Below are positions 51,172-61,200 of a DNA stretch of 64,000 bases, in pieces. The position numbers and the translations under genes were made by a program. The notes under the pieces are model-generated. The model did no database searches, was not told the origin of the DNA, and was given only the letters and a program-made list of their open reading frames with translations. Origin of the DNA: Methanocrinis alkalitolerans (GTDB lineage Archaea > Halobacteriota > Methanosarcinia > Methanotrichales > Methanotrichaceae); NCBI RefSeq assembly GCF_029167205.1, contig NZ_JARFPL010000008.1:13138-77137 (forward strand), given 5' to 3'. Numbering within the stretch: the stretch's first letter is position 1; every line of letters starts with the position of its first letter.

Positions 51172-51969
51172 TTGAGCGAGATCGGCAAAAGGGTGCGGAT
51201 GGAGAGGATCATAGACCGGAACAGCGGAAACACCGTCATCATCCCCATGGACCATGGGATATCTGTCGGCCCCGTCAAGGGGCTCGTCAACCTATCGGAG
51301 ATGGTAGACAGGGTGGCAGAAGGTGGCGCCAACGCCGTCCTCCAGCAGAAGGGGATGGTGAAGCACGGCCACCGGGGGTACGGCAGCGACATCGGCCTCA
51401 TAGTCCATATGTCCGCCAGCACCGCCCTGGGCCCAGACCCCAACAACAAGGTCCAGGTCTGCATGGTGGAAGAGGCGCTGAAGATGGGGGCCGACGCCGT
51501 CTCCGTCCACATCAACATCGGGTCCGGGACTGAGGCGGACCAGCTGCGAAAGCTCGGCGGCGTCGCCGAGAGGTGCGACTTCTGGGGGATGCCCCTCATC
51601 GCCATGATGTACCCGAGGGGCGACAAGATCAACGATCCCAACGGCGTCGACGTCGTCGCCCTGGCCGCCCGGGCCGGAGCAGAGCTGGGAGCGGACATCG
51701 TCAAGACGAACTACACAGGCGACCCCGACTCCTTCCGGGAGGTCGTCGCCGGCTGCCCCGTCCCCGTGGTGATCGCGGGCGGCCCCAAGGCCGAGACGGA
51801 CCAGGAGTTCCTCGAGATGATCCGCGGCGCCATAGATGCCGGAGGAAAGGGGGTCGCCATCGGAAGGAACGTCTTCCAGCACGAGAACCCGACGAAGATG
51901 ACCAGGGCCGTCGCATCCATAGTCCACCATGACAAATCCGTCGAAGAGGCGATGAAGATCCTGATGTGA
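51172..51969 (+). CDS. 2-amino-3,7-dideoxy-D-threo-hept-6-ulosonate synthase (class I aldolase family)
   Basis: A 265-residue TIM barrel of the archaeal DhnA-type aldolase family. Residues include IPMDHGISVGPVKGL, DIGLIVHMSASTALGPDPN, ADAVSVHINIGSG, MYPRGDK (Schiff-base and acid residues), VKTNYTGDPDSF, and GGPKAETDQEFLEM near the end. Two functions occur in this family: fructose-bisphosphate aldolase and ADH synthase, the first step of the archaeal route to 3-dehydroquinate and aromatic amino acids. The sequence favours the second (AroA'). The start is TTG 51172 with AAGGAG before it. Confidence 0.85.
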   Translation: MSEIGKRVRMERIIDRNSGNTVIIPMDHGISVGPVKGLVNLSEMVDRVAEGGANAVLQQKGMVKHGHRGYGSDIGLIVHMSASTALGPDPNNKVQVCMVEEALKMGADAVSVHINIGSGTEADQLRKLGGVAERCDFWGMPLIAMMYPRGDKINDPNGVDVVALAARAGAELGADIVKTNYTGDPDSFREVVAGCPVPVVIAGGPKAETDQEFLEMIRGAIDAGGKGVAIGRNVFQHENPTKMTRAVASIVHHDKSVEEAMKILM

Positions 51970-52201
51970 TGTATAGATCCCTCCTCTTCTCCCAAGGGCG
52001 GCCGGAGGCGCCGACGATAGCTGCGGGGGCCTCCTCTGACCCCCCCCCCGCGCGGCCACCGCGGATCCGGAAGGCGGAGAGGTATCGGGGACTATAGCCC
52101 AAAAACGCGCCAGCCTTTCGACCCGGTCGAAGGACGAAGGCGATGCACAAGCTTTATATGATGGGAGCGGGTTTGGAGTCTGTCGCGCCCAAACCGGACG
52201 A

Positions 52202-52276
52202 AGCGGGGTGGGGTAGTCAGGAAATCCCGACGGGCTCATAACCCGTAGATCAGTAGTTCAAATCTACTCCCCGCTA
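52202..52276 (+). tRNA. Initiator tRNA-Met (CAT)
   Basis: A full cloverleaf is visible. The acceptor stem pairs AGCGGGG (52202-52208) with CCCCGCT (52269-52275). The anticodon stem is ACGGG/CCCGT with loop CTCATAA, anticodon CAT. The T arm is AGTAG-TTCAAAT-CTACT (52252-52268). CCA is encoded at 52277-52279. Three successive G-C pairs in the anticodon stem mark initiator tRNA, as does the A1-U72 end pair usual in archaea. A TATA box GCTTTATATGAT (about 52152-52163) precedes it. Confidence 0.95.
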
Positions 52277-52446
52277 CCAAATTCAATTTTAATCTGGATT
52301 TAAATTCCGACGAATACGATCTTGTTTCTGCTCTCAGAAGGTTGATCCGTCTCAAATCCGGCTCCTTCACCTTCAGGTCCTGAATATGAAATGTAGATGA
52401 ATGGGCCGATGGGCCCATAATCATCAAGCCGGCCCCCTCTTTCTCC

Positions 52447-54276
52447 TCACTTCACCACAACGACGTTGCTCGCCCCCATGTGCTTTCGGTGGACGTTGTC
52501 CTCGAAGAGCCGGAAGTCGTATCTCCCCGGAGCCGAAGGCGCTCTGAAGGTCATGGTGCCGCAGGACCTGCCGCTCGTCCACTGCATGGCGAGCATGAAC
52601 TTGTCGGGGCTCGTCATCTCGTACATCCCTATAGACGAGGCGGGCTTCGCCCCCCAGAAGGAGACGGTGATCGGCTCGCCGGGGCGGGCGGCCGCCGGCG
52701 AGGCCCTGATCCTCACCCCGGCGGAGGGCTTCACCTCCACGGCCCCGCTCTTCGCCAGGCTCTTTTGGCCGCCGTCCTCGAAGAGCCGCAGGTCGTAGAT
52801 CCCCGCCGACGAAGGCATGGCGAAGGATCGGGTCCCTGCGCTCTCTCCGTCGAGGTGCTGTCGGGAGATAGGGGCATCGTCCCCTGATCCGGCGGCGAAG
52901 AGTCCGATCCAGTCCCCCTCAAAGCCGGGGGCGCCGCTGAAGTTGACGATGACGCCGTCGCAGGTGCCGGCGGAGGAGGTCGAGGCTTCCAGGGCGGGGG
53001 TCGCCACCTTGAAGGGGAGGGCGACGATCTCAATCCCCGAGCCGTCGAGCATCAGAAAGGCGTATGACCCCTCTTCTTCCGGGGCGGTGAAGGCGACGGT
53101 GCCCTTCTCGCCCTCCAGGATCTGGCTTGATACGGCCGCATCCGCCGGACCCGCCGCCGCACCGGTCCCGTCCTCCCCCTCGCCGGGACCCGGGGCGGGG
53201 AGGATGAGGACCGCCCGGCCAGAGAAGCTCCCGGGGGCCTTGAAGCCGAGGGGGATCTTCTGGCCGGGGGAGAAGGTCGATCGATATAAGACGAGCTCGA
53301 AGTCGCCGGATACGGCCCTGTACCGCAGGACCGCATCCTCGGTGGCGACGGGGTATCCGTCGGCGCTGTAGCCCCCAGGGATCTTCAGGGGCGAGTCGCA
53401 GATCCCGTCCCGGTCCCTATCCCTGCACCCCTCCTCGATGGAGTCGAAGTCGGAGTGATGGTTACCGATATTCCCGAGGTGCCAGAGGTTCTCGCCGTCG
53501 TCGCGGGCGTTCACGCCGTTGTTGAGAAGCTCGTTTCCGAATACCCGGTTCTCCTTTCGGCCTGCGGCAAAGCCGATCTCGCTGACCGAGAGGACGGGGG
53601 CTTCGGACTTCGGCCTGTACTTTATCGATACCCCTCCGCCGTCAGACGCCGTTATGCTCTCGGAGGCGTCGCTTTTGGCGATGCGGATCCCTTCGCCGTT
53701 CTCGGAGATCCTGTTGTAGGATATATCGTTCTCCCAGGAGGCCATAAGGGATATCCCGACCCCGTTCTTCTCAACGGAGTTGTTGCTGATGGTGGCCCCA
53801 CCAGCGGCCTGGAGGAGGATTCCGATGCCGTTTTCGACGACGAGGTTCTCCTCGACGGTGCACCCTTTGGCAAGGACCTTCACCCCGGCGTCCGTCTCTT
53901 CGGAGCCGGAGCCAAAGATCTCAAAGCCGACGATGGAAGCCCCCTCCGCCTGGAGGGTTACAGCAGACCCACTCCCACCGGCGGTGATGGAGGGGCTTGC
54001 GACCCCCTGGAGGGCGATCCCCTTATCCACCACCAGCCTCTCCCGGTAGACCCCCGCCTCCACCAGCACCACGTCCCCCTCACCTGCACCGTCGATGGCA
54101 GCCTGGATCCTTTCGTCGGGTCCAACGGTAAGGGTGGCGCCGACAGAAGCTCCCACCAAAAAGAGGGAGGCGGAGATCAATAAGGCGATCACGAGAAGGC
54201 TGTGGCTTTGGGGGCGGCGGCCAACGCCATCGCCATCGCCTCTCCTCAAAGGAATGGGGTTTGAGCTTCTCACCAT
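52447..54276 (-). CDS. NosD-like beta-helix surface protein
   Basis: A 609-residue exported protein. After a short basic stretch there is one signal segment (LLVIALLISASLFLVGASVGA, residues 28-48), then a parallel beta-helix (ERIQAAIDGAGEGDVVLVEAG; coils ISNNSVEKNGVGISL and ISYNRISENGEGI), then at least two similar beta domains in the C-terminal half (YDLRLFEDGGQKSLAKSG and YDFRLFEDNVHRKHMG). ATG 54276 follows GGAGAGG; TTTTATAACC (about 54298-54307) is the TATA box, so the longer frame is excluded. It faces the next gene head to head across about 200 bases. Function at the cell surface is inferred. Confidence 0.8.
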   Translation of the reverse strand: MVRSSNPIPLRRGDGDGVGRRPQSHSLLVIALLISASLFLVGASVGATLTVGPDERIQAAIDGAGEGDVVLVEAGVYRERLVVDKGIALQGVASPSITAGGSGSAVTLQAEGASIVGFEIFGSGSEETDAGVKVLAKGCTVEENLVVENGIGILLQAAGGATISNNSVEKNGVGISLMASWENDISYNRISENGEGIRIAKSDASESITASDGGGVSIKYRPKSEAPVLSVSEIGFAAGRKENRVFGNELLNNGVNARDDGENLWHLGNIGNHHSDFDSIEEGCRDRDRDGICDSPLKIPGGYSADGYPVATEDAVLRYRAVSGDFELVLYRSTFSPGQKIPLGFKAPGSFSGRAVLILPAPGPGEGEDGTGAAAGPADAAVSSQILEGEKGTVAFTAPEEEGSYAFLMLDGSGIEIVALPFKVATPALEASTSSAGTCDGVIVNFSGAPGFEGDWIGLFAAGSGDDAPISRQHLDGESAGTRSFAMPSSAGIYDLRLFEDGGQKSLAKSGAVEVKPSAGVRIRASPAAARPGEPITVSFWGAKPASSIGMYEMTSPDKFMLAMQWTSGRSCGTMTFRAPSAPGRYDFRLFEDNVHRKHMGASNVVVVK

Positions 54277-54482
54277 GGACCTCTCCGGGGAGCGCCGGTT
54301 ATAAAAGGTTGGCTCCTCGTCTCCAGGCGCGGTCTGATTCGTGAGGGCTGAGGCATTGGGGAAGTATGGAGAGGCAGAAGAGGAAGGCGGGTCCAGGGTT
54401 CTATGGGGGCAGGGTGTCCTTGGCCAGATCACCAAAAGATTTTCTTAGCTTGGGGTAGAGATGGCATCAGGCGGGAGGCTTG

Positions 54483-56126
54483 ATGAGCTCTAAGACCATC
54501 GTCTTCTTTTCGGTTATGGCCCTCTTACTGTCGGGAGCGGAGGCGGCCACCATCACCGTGGGCTCCACCGGGGCCGATCACGCCACGATTCAGGGGGCCA
54601 TCGACGCCGCGAGCCCCGGCGACGTGGTGGAGGTGGAGGCCGGCACATATAGCGAGAACCTGGTGGTGAAGACCACCATCACCCTTCGGGCCGCCGGAGA
54701 CGGCACAAGGAGGCCGATCGTCGACGGCGGAGGGCGGGGAAGCGCCCTCACCATCCTCGCCGACGGCGTCGAGGTCGAGGGTCTCATCCTGGAGAATGGG
54801 GGCTTCGGCTGGTCCGGCATCGAGGTGAGGTCGAAAGATAACCTGATCAGGAAAAACCTGGTCACCGACAACAGGTGGTACGGGATATACCTCGACGGCT
54901 CCACGGGGACGGCGATCGAGGAGAACGTCGTCTGGAATAACAAGTACGGTATCTGGATCAACACCGGGTCAGACGAGAACAGGATCGAGAGGAACGTCCT
55001 GGAGGCGAACGACAACTACAACGCCTTCGACCTGGGAAAGAACATCTGGGACGGAAACTTCTTCGGCGACTATGACGGTTCGGCCCCCACCTACGCCGTC
55101 CCCGGCATATCCAGCGTCGACCCCTCCCCTTCGGGGCCCGAGAGGGAGGATGAGGCGGAGGATGAGACGGAGGGGCCTCTCCAGGAGGAAGAGGTCGATG
55201 CGGAAGCTGAGGAGGTGGCTGGGGACCTCGCCTCCGGCTCCGACGACCTCCTCTCCGGGGAGGAGCCCTTAGAGGATATAGTAGCCGAGGGACCGGCTCC
55301 CCAGGACCCTGGGAGCTGGTCAGGCCAGAGCCTGGCCGACCTGGGCTTATCCCTCGGTAGCGCTCATCCGGAGGAGACGGAGGTGGATGAGACGGAGGTG
55401 GATGAGACGGAGGTGGATGAGACGGAGGTGGATGAGACGGAGGTGGATGAGGTAGAAGAGTTCGCCCGAGCCCCCGCCTTCGGAGACGCCATCGTAGACT
55501 TCGAGGAGGGGGAGGCGGCCCCGGAAGGACCCGGCGGAGATGAGGGAGATGAGGGAGATGGTGAGTCTATCGAAGATATCCAGGGGTCAGAAGAGATATC
55601 GGTGGATGCTTATGCCGCCGAGGACTGGCTCCGTCGGGGAGACGCCCTCGCAGATGAGGGTCGTTACGCCGAGGCCCTCGCCTCCTACGACCGGGCCCTG
55701 GAGATGGAGCCGGACTTCGCCGAAGCCTGGGACGGGAAGGGGGACGCCCTCATGATGACCGGAAGCTACGATAAGGCCGTCCGGAGCTACGAGAGGGCCC
55801 TATCTATCGACCCCACCTCAGCGGAGAGCTGGTACCATAAGGGAAACGCCCTCCAGATGCTCCTCCGGTTCGAAGAGGCTCTCGGCTGCTACGAGGAGGC
55901 GGTGAGGATCGAGCCCTCCTTCGCCGAGGCCTGGAACAGAAAGGGGGTGATCCTGAACCGGCTCGGTCTATACCACGAGGCTCTCGAGTCCTTCGATAGG
56001 GCCCTCGCCATCGAGCCCGGATACGCCGCCGCCTGGAACAGCAAGAGCTGGGCCCACCAGATGCTGGGGGAGGCGGATCCCGCCAAGGAGGCCTACGAGA
56101 GGGCGAGGTCTCTTGGATACCGCTGA
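54483..56126 (+). CDS. Beta-helix plus TPR surface protein
   Basis: A 547-residue protein in three parts. A signal peptide (IVFFSVMALLLSGAEA) and NosD-like beta-helix fill residues 1-205. An acidic linker follows with five exact copies of ETEVD. The last 150 residues hold four tetratricopeptide repeats (DWLRRGDALADEGRYAEALASY; AWDGKGDALMMTGSYDKAV; SWYHKGNALQMLLRFEEAL; AWNRKGVILNRLGLYHEAL). TPRs bind proteins, which outside the cell suggests an assembly scaffold. ATG 54483 has GGAGG 5 bases before it; TTG 54480 is adjacent. Confidence 0.82.
   Translation: MSSKTIVFFSVMALLLSGAEAATITVGSTGADHATIQGAIDAASPGDVVEVEAGTYSENLVVKTTITLRAAGDGTRRPIVDGGGRGSALTILADGVEVEGLILENGGFGWSGIEVRSKDNLIRKNLVTDNRWYGIYLDGSTGTAIEENVVWNNKYGIWINTGSDENRIERNVLEANDNYNAFDLGKNIWDGNFFGDYDGSAPTYAVPGISSVDPSPSGPEREDEAEDETEGPLQEEEVDAEAEEVAGDLASGSDDLLSGEEPLEDIVAEGPAPQDPGSWSGQSLADLGLSLGSAHPEETEVDETEVDETEVDETEVDETEVDEVEEFARAPAFGDAIVDFEEGEAAPEGPGGDEGDEGDGESIEDIQGSEEISVDAYAAEDWLRRGDALADEGRYAEALASYDRALEMEPDFAEAWDGKGDALMMTGSYDKAVRSYERALSIDPTSAESWYHKGNALQMLLRFEEALGCYEEAVRIEPSFAEAWNRKGVILNRLGLYHEALESFDRALAIEPGYAAAWNSKSWAHQMLGEADPAKEAYERARSLGYR
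55374..55448 (+). repeat. 15-bp tandem repeat, five copies
   Basis: GAGACGGAGGTGGAT is repeated five times without change (55374-55448), encoding ETEVD in the acidic linker of the beta-helix/TPR protein. Exact identity marks recent expansion; copy number probably varies between strains. Confidence 0.92.
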
Positions 56127-56145
56127 ACCATCCCTGGAGAACTCG

Positions 56146-56469
56146 ATGGACGGCGACGGGGCCTTAAAGACGGTCGGGGGCAACGGCCTCCTCAAAGAGG
56201 TCGAGGCGCTCCGGCGGCTCCACGGCGACGCCATCTGCGACGCGGAAAAGTGCCGGGAGTTCAACCGGCGGATGTCGCAGCTCCTGATGGACCTGGAGGA
56301 TACTGAGGAGTTCCGTCTCGCTGACCGGGTGATGGACGCCCTGGCGGTCTGCAGCCCCAAGACCGGCTCCCACTGCGACAACTCCGAGAGGATGAAGGGG
56401 ATCCTTGAGAGGCTCGCTGAGAGGGTGAAGGAGAGGACGGAGGAGATGGCGGGCGGTGGCGGTCCGTAA
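56146..56469 (+). CDS. Small hypothetical protein
   Basis: A 107-residue alpha-helical, charged protein, not recognised. It has four Cys (CDAEKC, and CSPKTGSHC), perhaps forming disulfides or a metal site. GGAGA lies about 6 bases before ATG 56146; a TTG at 56113 inside the end of the TPR gene would add 11 residues. It follows the TPR gene by 19 bases and is probably in its transcript. No signal peptide is seen. Confidence 0.55.
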   Translation: MDGDGALKTVGGNGLLKEVEALRRLHGDAICDAEKCREFNRRMSQLLMDLEDTEEFRLADRVMDALAVCSPKTGSHCDNSERMKGILERLAERVKERTEEMAGGGGP

Positions 56470-56542
56470 AATGGGGTTATTGGGGGGGAGATGGCCGCAT
56501 CTTCCACCGCCGTCCAGCTCCTCCCCCGGCTCTGCTGAACCG

Positions 56543-57841
56543 CTAGATCTCCCGGAGGTCCACGATCTTCTTCGACTTCCCCTGGGTCCGGGGGAGGCTC
56601 CCCTTCTCCACCAGCTCTACCTTCGACCTGATCTTCATCACCGACTTAAGCTCCCCTTCCACCTTCCTCTGAAGCTTCGCAAGGTCAGCGAGCTCCCCGG
56701 TGAAGGCCATGTCGCTCACCTCCACCTTGATGGAGATCTCGTCGAGGGCGTGCCTCTTCCTGTCTACTACCACCTGGAAGTAGTCCCCGATCTCGGGGAT
56801 CTTGAGGAGGACGTCCTCAATCTGGGACGGGAAGACGTTGATCCCTCGGACGACGAGCATGTCGTCGGCCCTCCCCAGGAACCGGTGGAGCCTGACGGAC
56901 GTCCTTCCACAGGGGCATTGGTCCTCCATCATGTAGGTGACGTCTCCCGTATGGTACCTGATGAGGGGCATCGCCTCCTTGGTGAGGGATGTAAGGACGA
57001 GCTCGCCGCGCTCACCGGGGGCGCAGGCCTCACCATCGGGGTCGAGGATCTCCACCAGAAAGTGGTCCTCCCAGATGTGAAGGCCGTCTTGCTCCTGGCA
57101 CTCGAAGGCCACCCCCGGACCGAACATCTCCGATAGGCCATAGGAGTCGTAGGCCTTGATTCCCAGCATCTCCTCAAGCTCCAAACGCGCTCTGTCGGAC
57201 CAGGGCTCGGCGCCGAAACAGCCTACCTTCAAGGAGAGATCGCCGGCCACCCCCATCTCCGTCACCGTCTCGGCGAGATAGAGGGCGTAAGAGGGGGTGC
57301 AGTGGAGGGCGGTGACGGCGAAGTCGATCATGATCTCTATCTGCCGTTTTGTGTCCCCGGTGCCGCTGGGGACCGCCATGGCGCCCATCCGCTCGATCCC
57401 GTAGTGGATCCCGAGGCCACCGGTGAAGAAGCCGTAGTTTACGGCGTTCTGGAATACGTCCTCTCTTCTGCAGCCGACCATCACCAGGTCTCTTGCCACC
57501 ATATCCGACCAGGTCTCGATGTCTTTGGCGGTGTAGCCGACTACCGTCGGCTTGCCGGTCGTCCCGGAGGAGGCGTGGACGCGCACCACCTCGCTCTTCG
57601 GGACGGCAAATAGGCCGAAGGGGTAGTTATCCCGCAGGTCCCCCTTCCTCGTCTCGGGAAGGGACCTCGCGTCTGCAAGGGAGGTCACCTCCGAGGGAGT
57701 TATCCCCAGGGCCTTCATCTTCTGGTGGTAGAAGGGCACGTTATCGTAGGCCCTCTTCACCGAGTCCTTCAGTCGCCTTTGCTGCAGATCCTGAAGATCT
57801 GATCGTTTCATCGTCTCGATCTTGGGTTGCCAGAAGTTCAT
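56543..57841 (-). CDS. Phenylacetate-CoA ligase-like AMP-forming acyl-CoA ligase
   Basis: A 432-residue enzyme of the PaaK group in the adenylate-forming family. It reads VRVHASSGTTGKPTVVGYT (P-loop), YGLSEMFGPGVAFECQ, IRYHTGDVTYM, GRADDMLVVRGINVFP and a C-terminal domain ending in LPRTQGKSKKIVDLREI with the catalytic lysine. Such enzymes activate aryl acids to CoA thioesters. They are common in Methanothrix-like and other methanogens where IOR produces aryl acetates; here an IorA-like gene lies elsewhere in the window. The actual substrate is not known. Confidence 0.92.
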   Translation of the reverse strand: MNFWQPKIETMKRSDLQDLQQRRLKDSVKRAYDNVPFYHQKMKALGITPSEVTSLADARSLPETRKGDLRDNYPFGLFAVPKSEVVRVHASSGTTGKPTVVGYTAKDIETWSDMVARDLVMVGCRREDVFQNAVNYGFFTGGLGIHYGIERMGAMAVPSGTGDTKRQIEIMIDFAVTALHCTPSYALYLAETVTEMGVAGDLSLKVGCFGAEPWSDRARLELEEMLGIKAYDSYGLSEMFGPGVAFECQEQDGLHIWEDHFLVEILDPDGEACAPGERGELVLTSLTKEAMPLIRYHTGDVTYMMEDQCPCGRTSVRLHRFLGRADDMLVVRGINVFPSQIEDVLLKIPEIGDYFQVVVDRKRHALDEISIKVEVSDMAFTGELADLAKLQRKVEGELKSVMKIRSKVELVEKGSLPRTQGKSKKIVDLREI

Positions 57842-57940
57842 GGGAATACGATCCTGAATTTTTGTCGGCGGAAACCGATATGCTACACGCTGTCGTGAGA
57901 GAATCCGTCAGGGTATATCAATCATTCCCCGAGATATGCC

Positions 57941-58136
57941 GATCATCGCATCTCGATCATCGCATCTCGATCATCGCATCTCGATCATCGCATCTCGATC
58001 ATCGCATCTCGATCATCGCATCTCGATCATCGCATCTCGATCATCGCATCTCGATCATCACATCTCGATCATCGCATCTCGATCATCGCATCTCGATCAT
58101 CGCATCTCGATCATCGCATCTCGATCATCGCATCTC
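57941..58136. repeat. Minisatellite: 14 copies of a 14-bp unit
   Basis: GATCATCGCATCTC is repeated head to tail 14 times (57941-58136); copy 9 has one change (ATCACATC at 58060), the others look identical. A partial copy follows at 58137. It lies between the 5' side of the CoA-ligase gene and the 3' end of the S-layer gene. The period of 14 is not a multiple of 3, so open frames through it are accidental. No spacers are present, so this is not CRISPR. It may be a protein-binding array or a by-product of slippage. Confidence 0.95.
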
Positions 58137-58215
58137 GATCGTCGAGACGGATCGAGGGGGGGTGGATCGACTATCTTCTTGATGGAGACGAAAAAAAGAT
58201 GGTTATAGGGCAGGA

Positions 58216-61200
58216 TCATCGATTCTTGATCCGCCCCAGAATCTCGTTCAGCCTTCCGGTCGAATAGAGGTAGGCTCCGCCGCCGATGGCGAAGAGGAGG
58301 ATCAGAATGGCTGCCACCATTCCTGTGCTGCTCTTCTCCTCTACCGTCAAGGTTCTCTGGATACCTCCCACCTCCACGGTGTAAAGGCCGGGTTCCTCCG
58401 GCGTGTACTCGAAGGCGAGGGATCCGGTCTCGCCGGCTCCGACGGTGAGGTCTTTCGACTCCACTGGGACGCCGTTGACCTTAAGCTCCACCGTGGTGTT
58501 GTCGCTGACCGACCCCCAATTCTCGGCGATGGCGGTGATCTTGGCGGCCTTTCCTGCCCTGACGGTCTCGTCCATCTCGATCCCGGTTATCCTGACGGGG
58601 GTCACCACCAAGATCCTCCTGGAACCGTTCTCATAACCCACCTTGGATGCGGTGATGGTGTGGACCCCTACAGAATCCGAGGCGTACGAGACGGTGCCCA
58701 CGGAGTCGGTGGCGCCGATACTGACGCCGTCGAAGGATATATCCGCCGCCTCCACCGGCCGCATGTCGACGCCTATAGTGGCCTTGATGACGAAGCTCTC
58801 TGCCTTCATCACCTCCTGAGGCGCCGTTACGGCGAGGACCCTCTCTTCCAGGATCTCGCTGACGACCAGGACCCCCATCACTTCGGTGTGATCGTCCTTC
58901 TTTGCCTCGACGTCGAATCTGCCGGCAGCCCTCGGCGAATAGAGGTATATACCGTCGGAGTCGGTGGTGCCGACCTCATCTCCGTTGATGGCGATGAGGG
59001 CGCCGATGACGGGGCTGCCGTTAGAGGTCACCTTCAACTCGGCTGGCGTACCTACGATCGCTTCAGGGATCTCGATCCTCATGGGCTTGACCTCCATCCT
59101 CACCTCGACGATGGGCACCACGAGCCTTTTATCGCTGTCGGAGACCTTGAACTTCATATTCTCCATGATGGAGATCGTCCTCCCCCTGCCCAGGCTGAAG
59201 GAGCCGTCGTTGGACATCTCTATTCCGGCGTCGGATACGCCGTCGATCTCCATCCTCCCGTAGGTCTCGCCCTCCTCGACGGATCGGGGCCTGTCGGATA
59301 TCTGGAAGATCCCCTCGATGGTGGCCAGGTCCTCCTCTCTGCCGCGGAAGACGCTCACGACGTTGATCGCAATGATCGGGACCCTCTCGCCACCGATCCT
59401 CTCCTCGTAGGTTAGGGTGGAGGTTCGCACGTCCCTCCCGGGGTCGACGACCCTGCTGTCGACCTCATCTCCGTCCTTGGTTATGGAGAGGAAGACCTTG
59501 TTCCCGTCGAGGTCCACCTCCCTTATCTGGAGCTCGTACCCCTCCTTCAAGGGGAAGGTGGCTCCGCCCCGGACGGTATAGGACTCGTCGTCGTCTATCA
59601 GGACTTTCCTCAGCTGCTCCTCGTTTATGAAGCTGAACCTGTCGGTGAAGGTGGTATTGTCGTTGTATCCGGCGAAATACTTCTCCGCCAAAAAGCCGAT
59701 GACGTTGTAGCTGCCCCAGGGTTCGTAATCGAACTGGACAGACTGGGGCACCGTCCTGTACCTGATGTCCCCTTCGCCTATCCTGTCTCCATCGAACCTG
59801 ACCGTCATGGTCTCGGTTCCCAGGTCGTCGTCGATGTCGTAATAGAAACCCTCGAAGTTGTAGGGGTTCCAGGTGAACTCGCCCACCGCCGGGTCTACGA
59901 TCGTGCCTCGTATCTCGTAGCTCCCCGTCCTCTTCACCGTCGGGGCGAACCGGAGCTCGTCGGCGTCGGCGACCAGGAAGCTGACGTCTCCCATCACAGA
60001 GACGGTCCTGCCCGCCCTGAGGGAGATGGATCTGTCGTTGATCATCCTTATGGTGTCGCCGAATATCGAGTCGACCTCCATGCTCCCGTGAGCATCGCCG
60101 GTGGCGACGGTGGTGTACCCGTCGGAGATCTGGAAGATGCCGTCGATGGTCACAAGGCTCGTCTCGGCCCCTCTGAAGATGCTCGCTACGTGGACCATGA
60201 TCAGGGGAAGCTTCTTGCCTGCCAGGTCTATCTCGTACTTGTAGGTCGAGGTTCTGAGGCTCGTCGGGTCAACGACTTTGCTGTCCACATCTTGGCCGTC
60301 CTTGGCCAGGGAGAGCCAGACTTTATTCCCGTCCAGGTCTATCTCCCTGATCTGGATCTCGTAGCCCTCGTTCAGAGGGAGAACCGAGCCGGTGTCTACG
60401 GTGTAGTCGCTGTCGTCGTCGATGAGAACCTGTCGCAGCTCTTCCTCATCCAGGAGGCTGATATCTCTGTCGACGACATCGCGATCTGTCCCGATGTATC
60501 CGGCGAAGTACTTCTGAGCCATGAAGCCGATGACCTGGTATTCTCCCCACCTGTCGAACTCGAAGGATATCGGGGCGGCTTTCGTCTCGTACTTCAGATC
60601 TTCTTCTCGGATCGTCCTGTCGTAATTGTCGCCGGATCTGCGCAGGTTGACCGTCAGCGTCTCGGTCCCCACGTCGTCGTCGAGGTCGTAGAAGAACCCA
60701 GAGAAGGTCTGGGGGTTCCAGGTGTACTCGTCCGGGTTTATCCCCGCCCGCCATATCCGGTCGGTGTTGGACAGGGCGACTTCAGGCTCCTCGTCCTCGG
60801 GGAGGGCCTCCACCAGAGGATCATCTTCAGAGGCGTCGTTGCCGTTTTCATCGGCTTCGTCCACCGCGTCGTTCCCCTCAGATGCGGGATCCGATTCTTC
60901 AGAGTCGGACGTTCCCATCGGGGTCTCTGGAAGGAGCGAGTTGTCCATGGGGGCGTCGAGGGGCGCGTCATCCATAAGCTGCTCATCGACATCCTCTGGG
61001 GGTGTCTGCTGCTCATCAGCATCCTCAGAAGTTGCTTCTGTCCCATCGACATCCTCTGGAGGCATCTGCTGCTCATCAGCATCCTCTGGAGGCATCTGCT
61101 GCTCATCAACGGAGGCATCTTCATCCGCCATCGCTTCAGCGCCTTCATCATTCGATGATCCGTCCCCCGGCAGGACCGGTTCTTCTGGAGCTTCACCTGC

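Noticed and set aside
57941..58136. CRISPR array
   Set aside because: The 14-bp units follow one another directly without spacers, and no cas gene is near.
57493..58208. Open frames through the minisatellite (about 230 and 90 residues)
   Set aside because: They arise because the 14-bp unit has no stop in those frames; composition is repetitive and the left part is antisense to the CoA-ligase gene.
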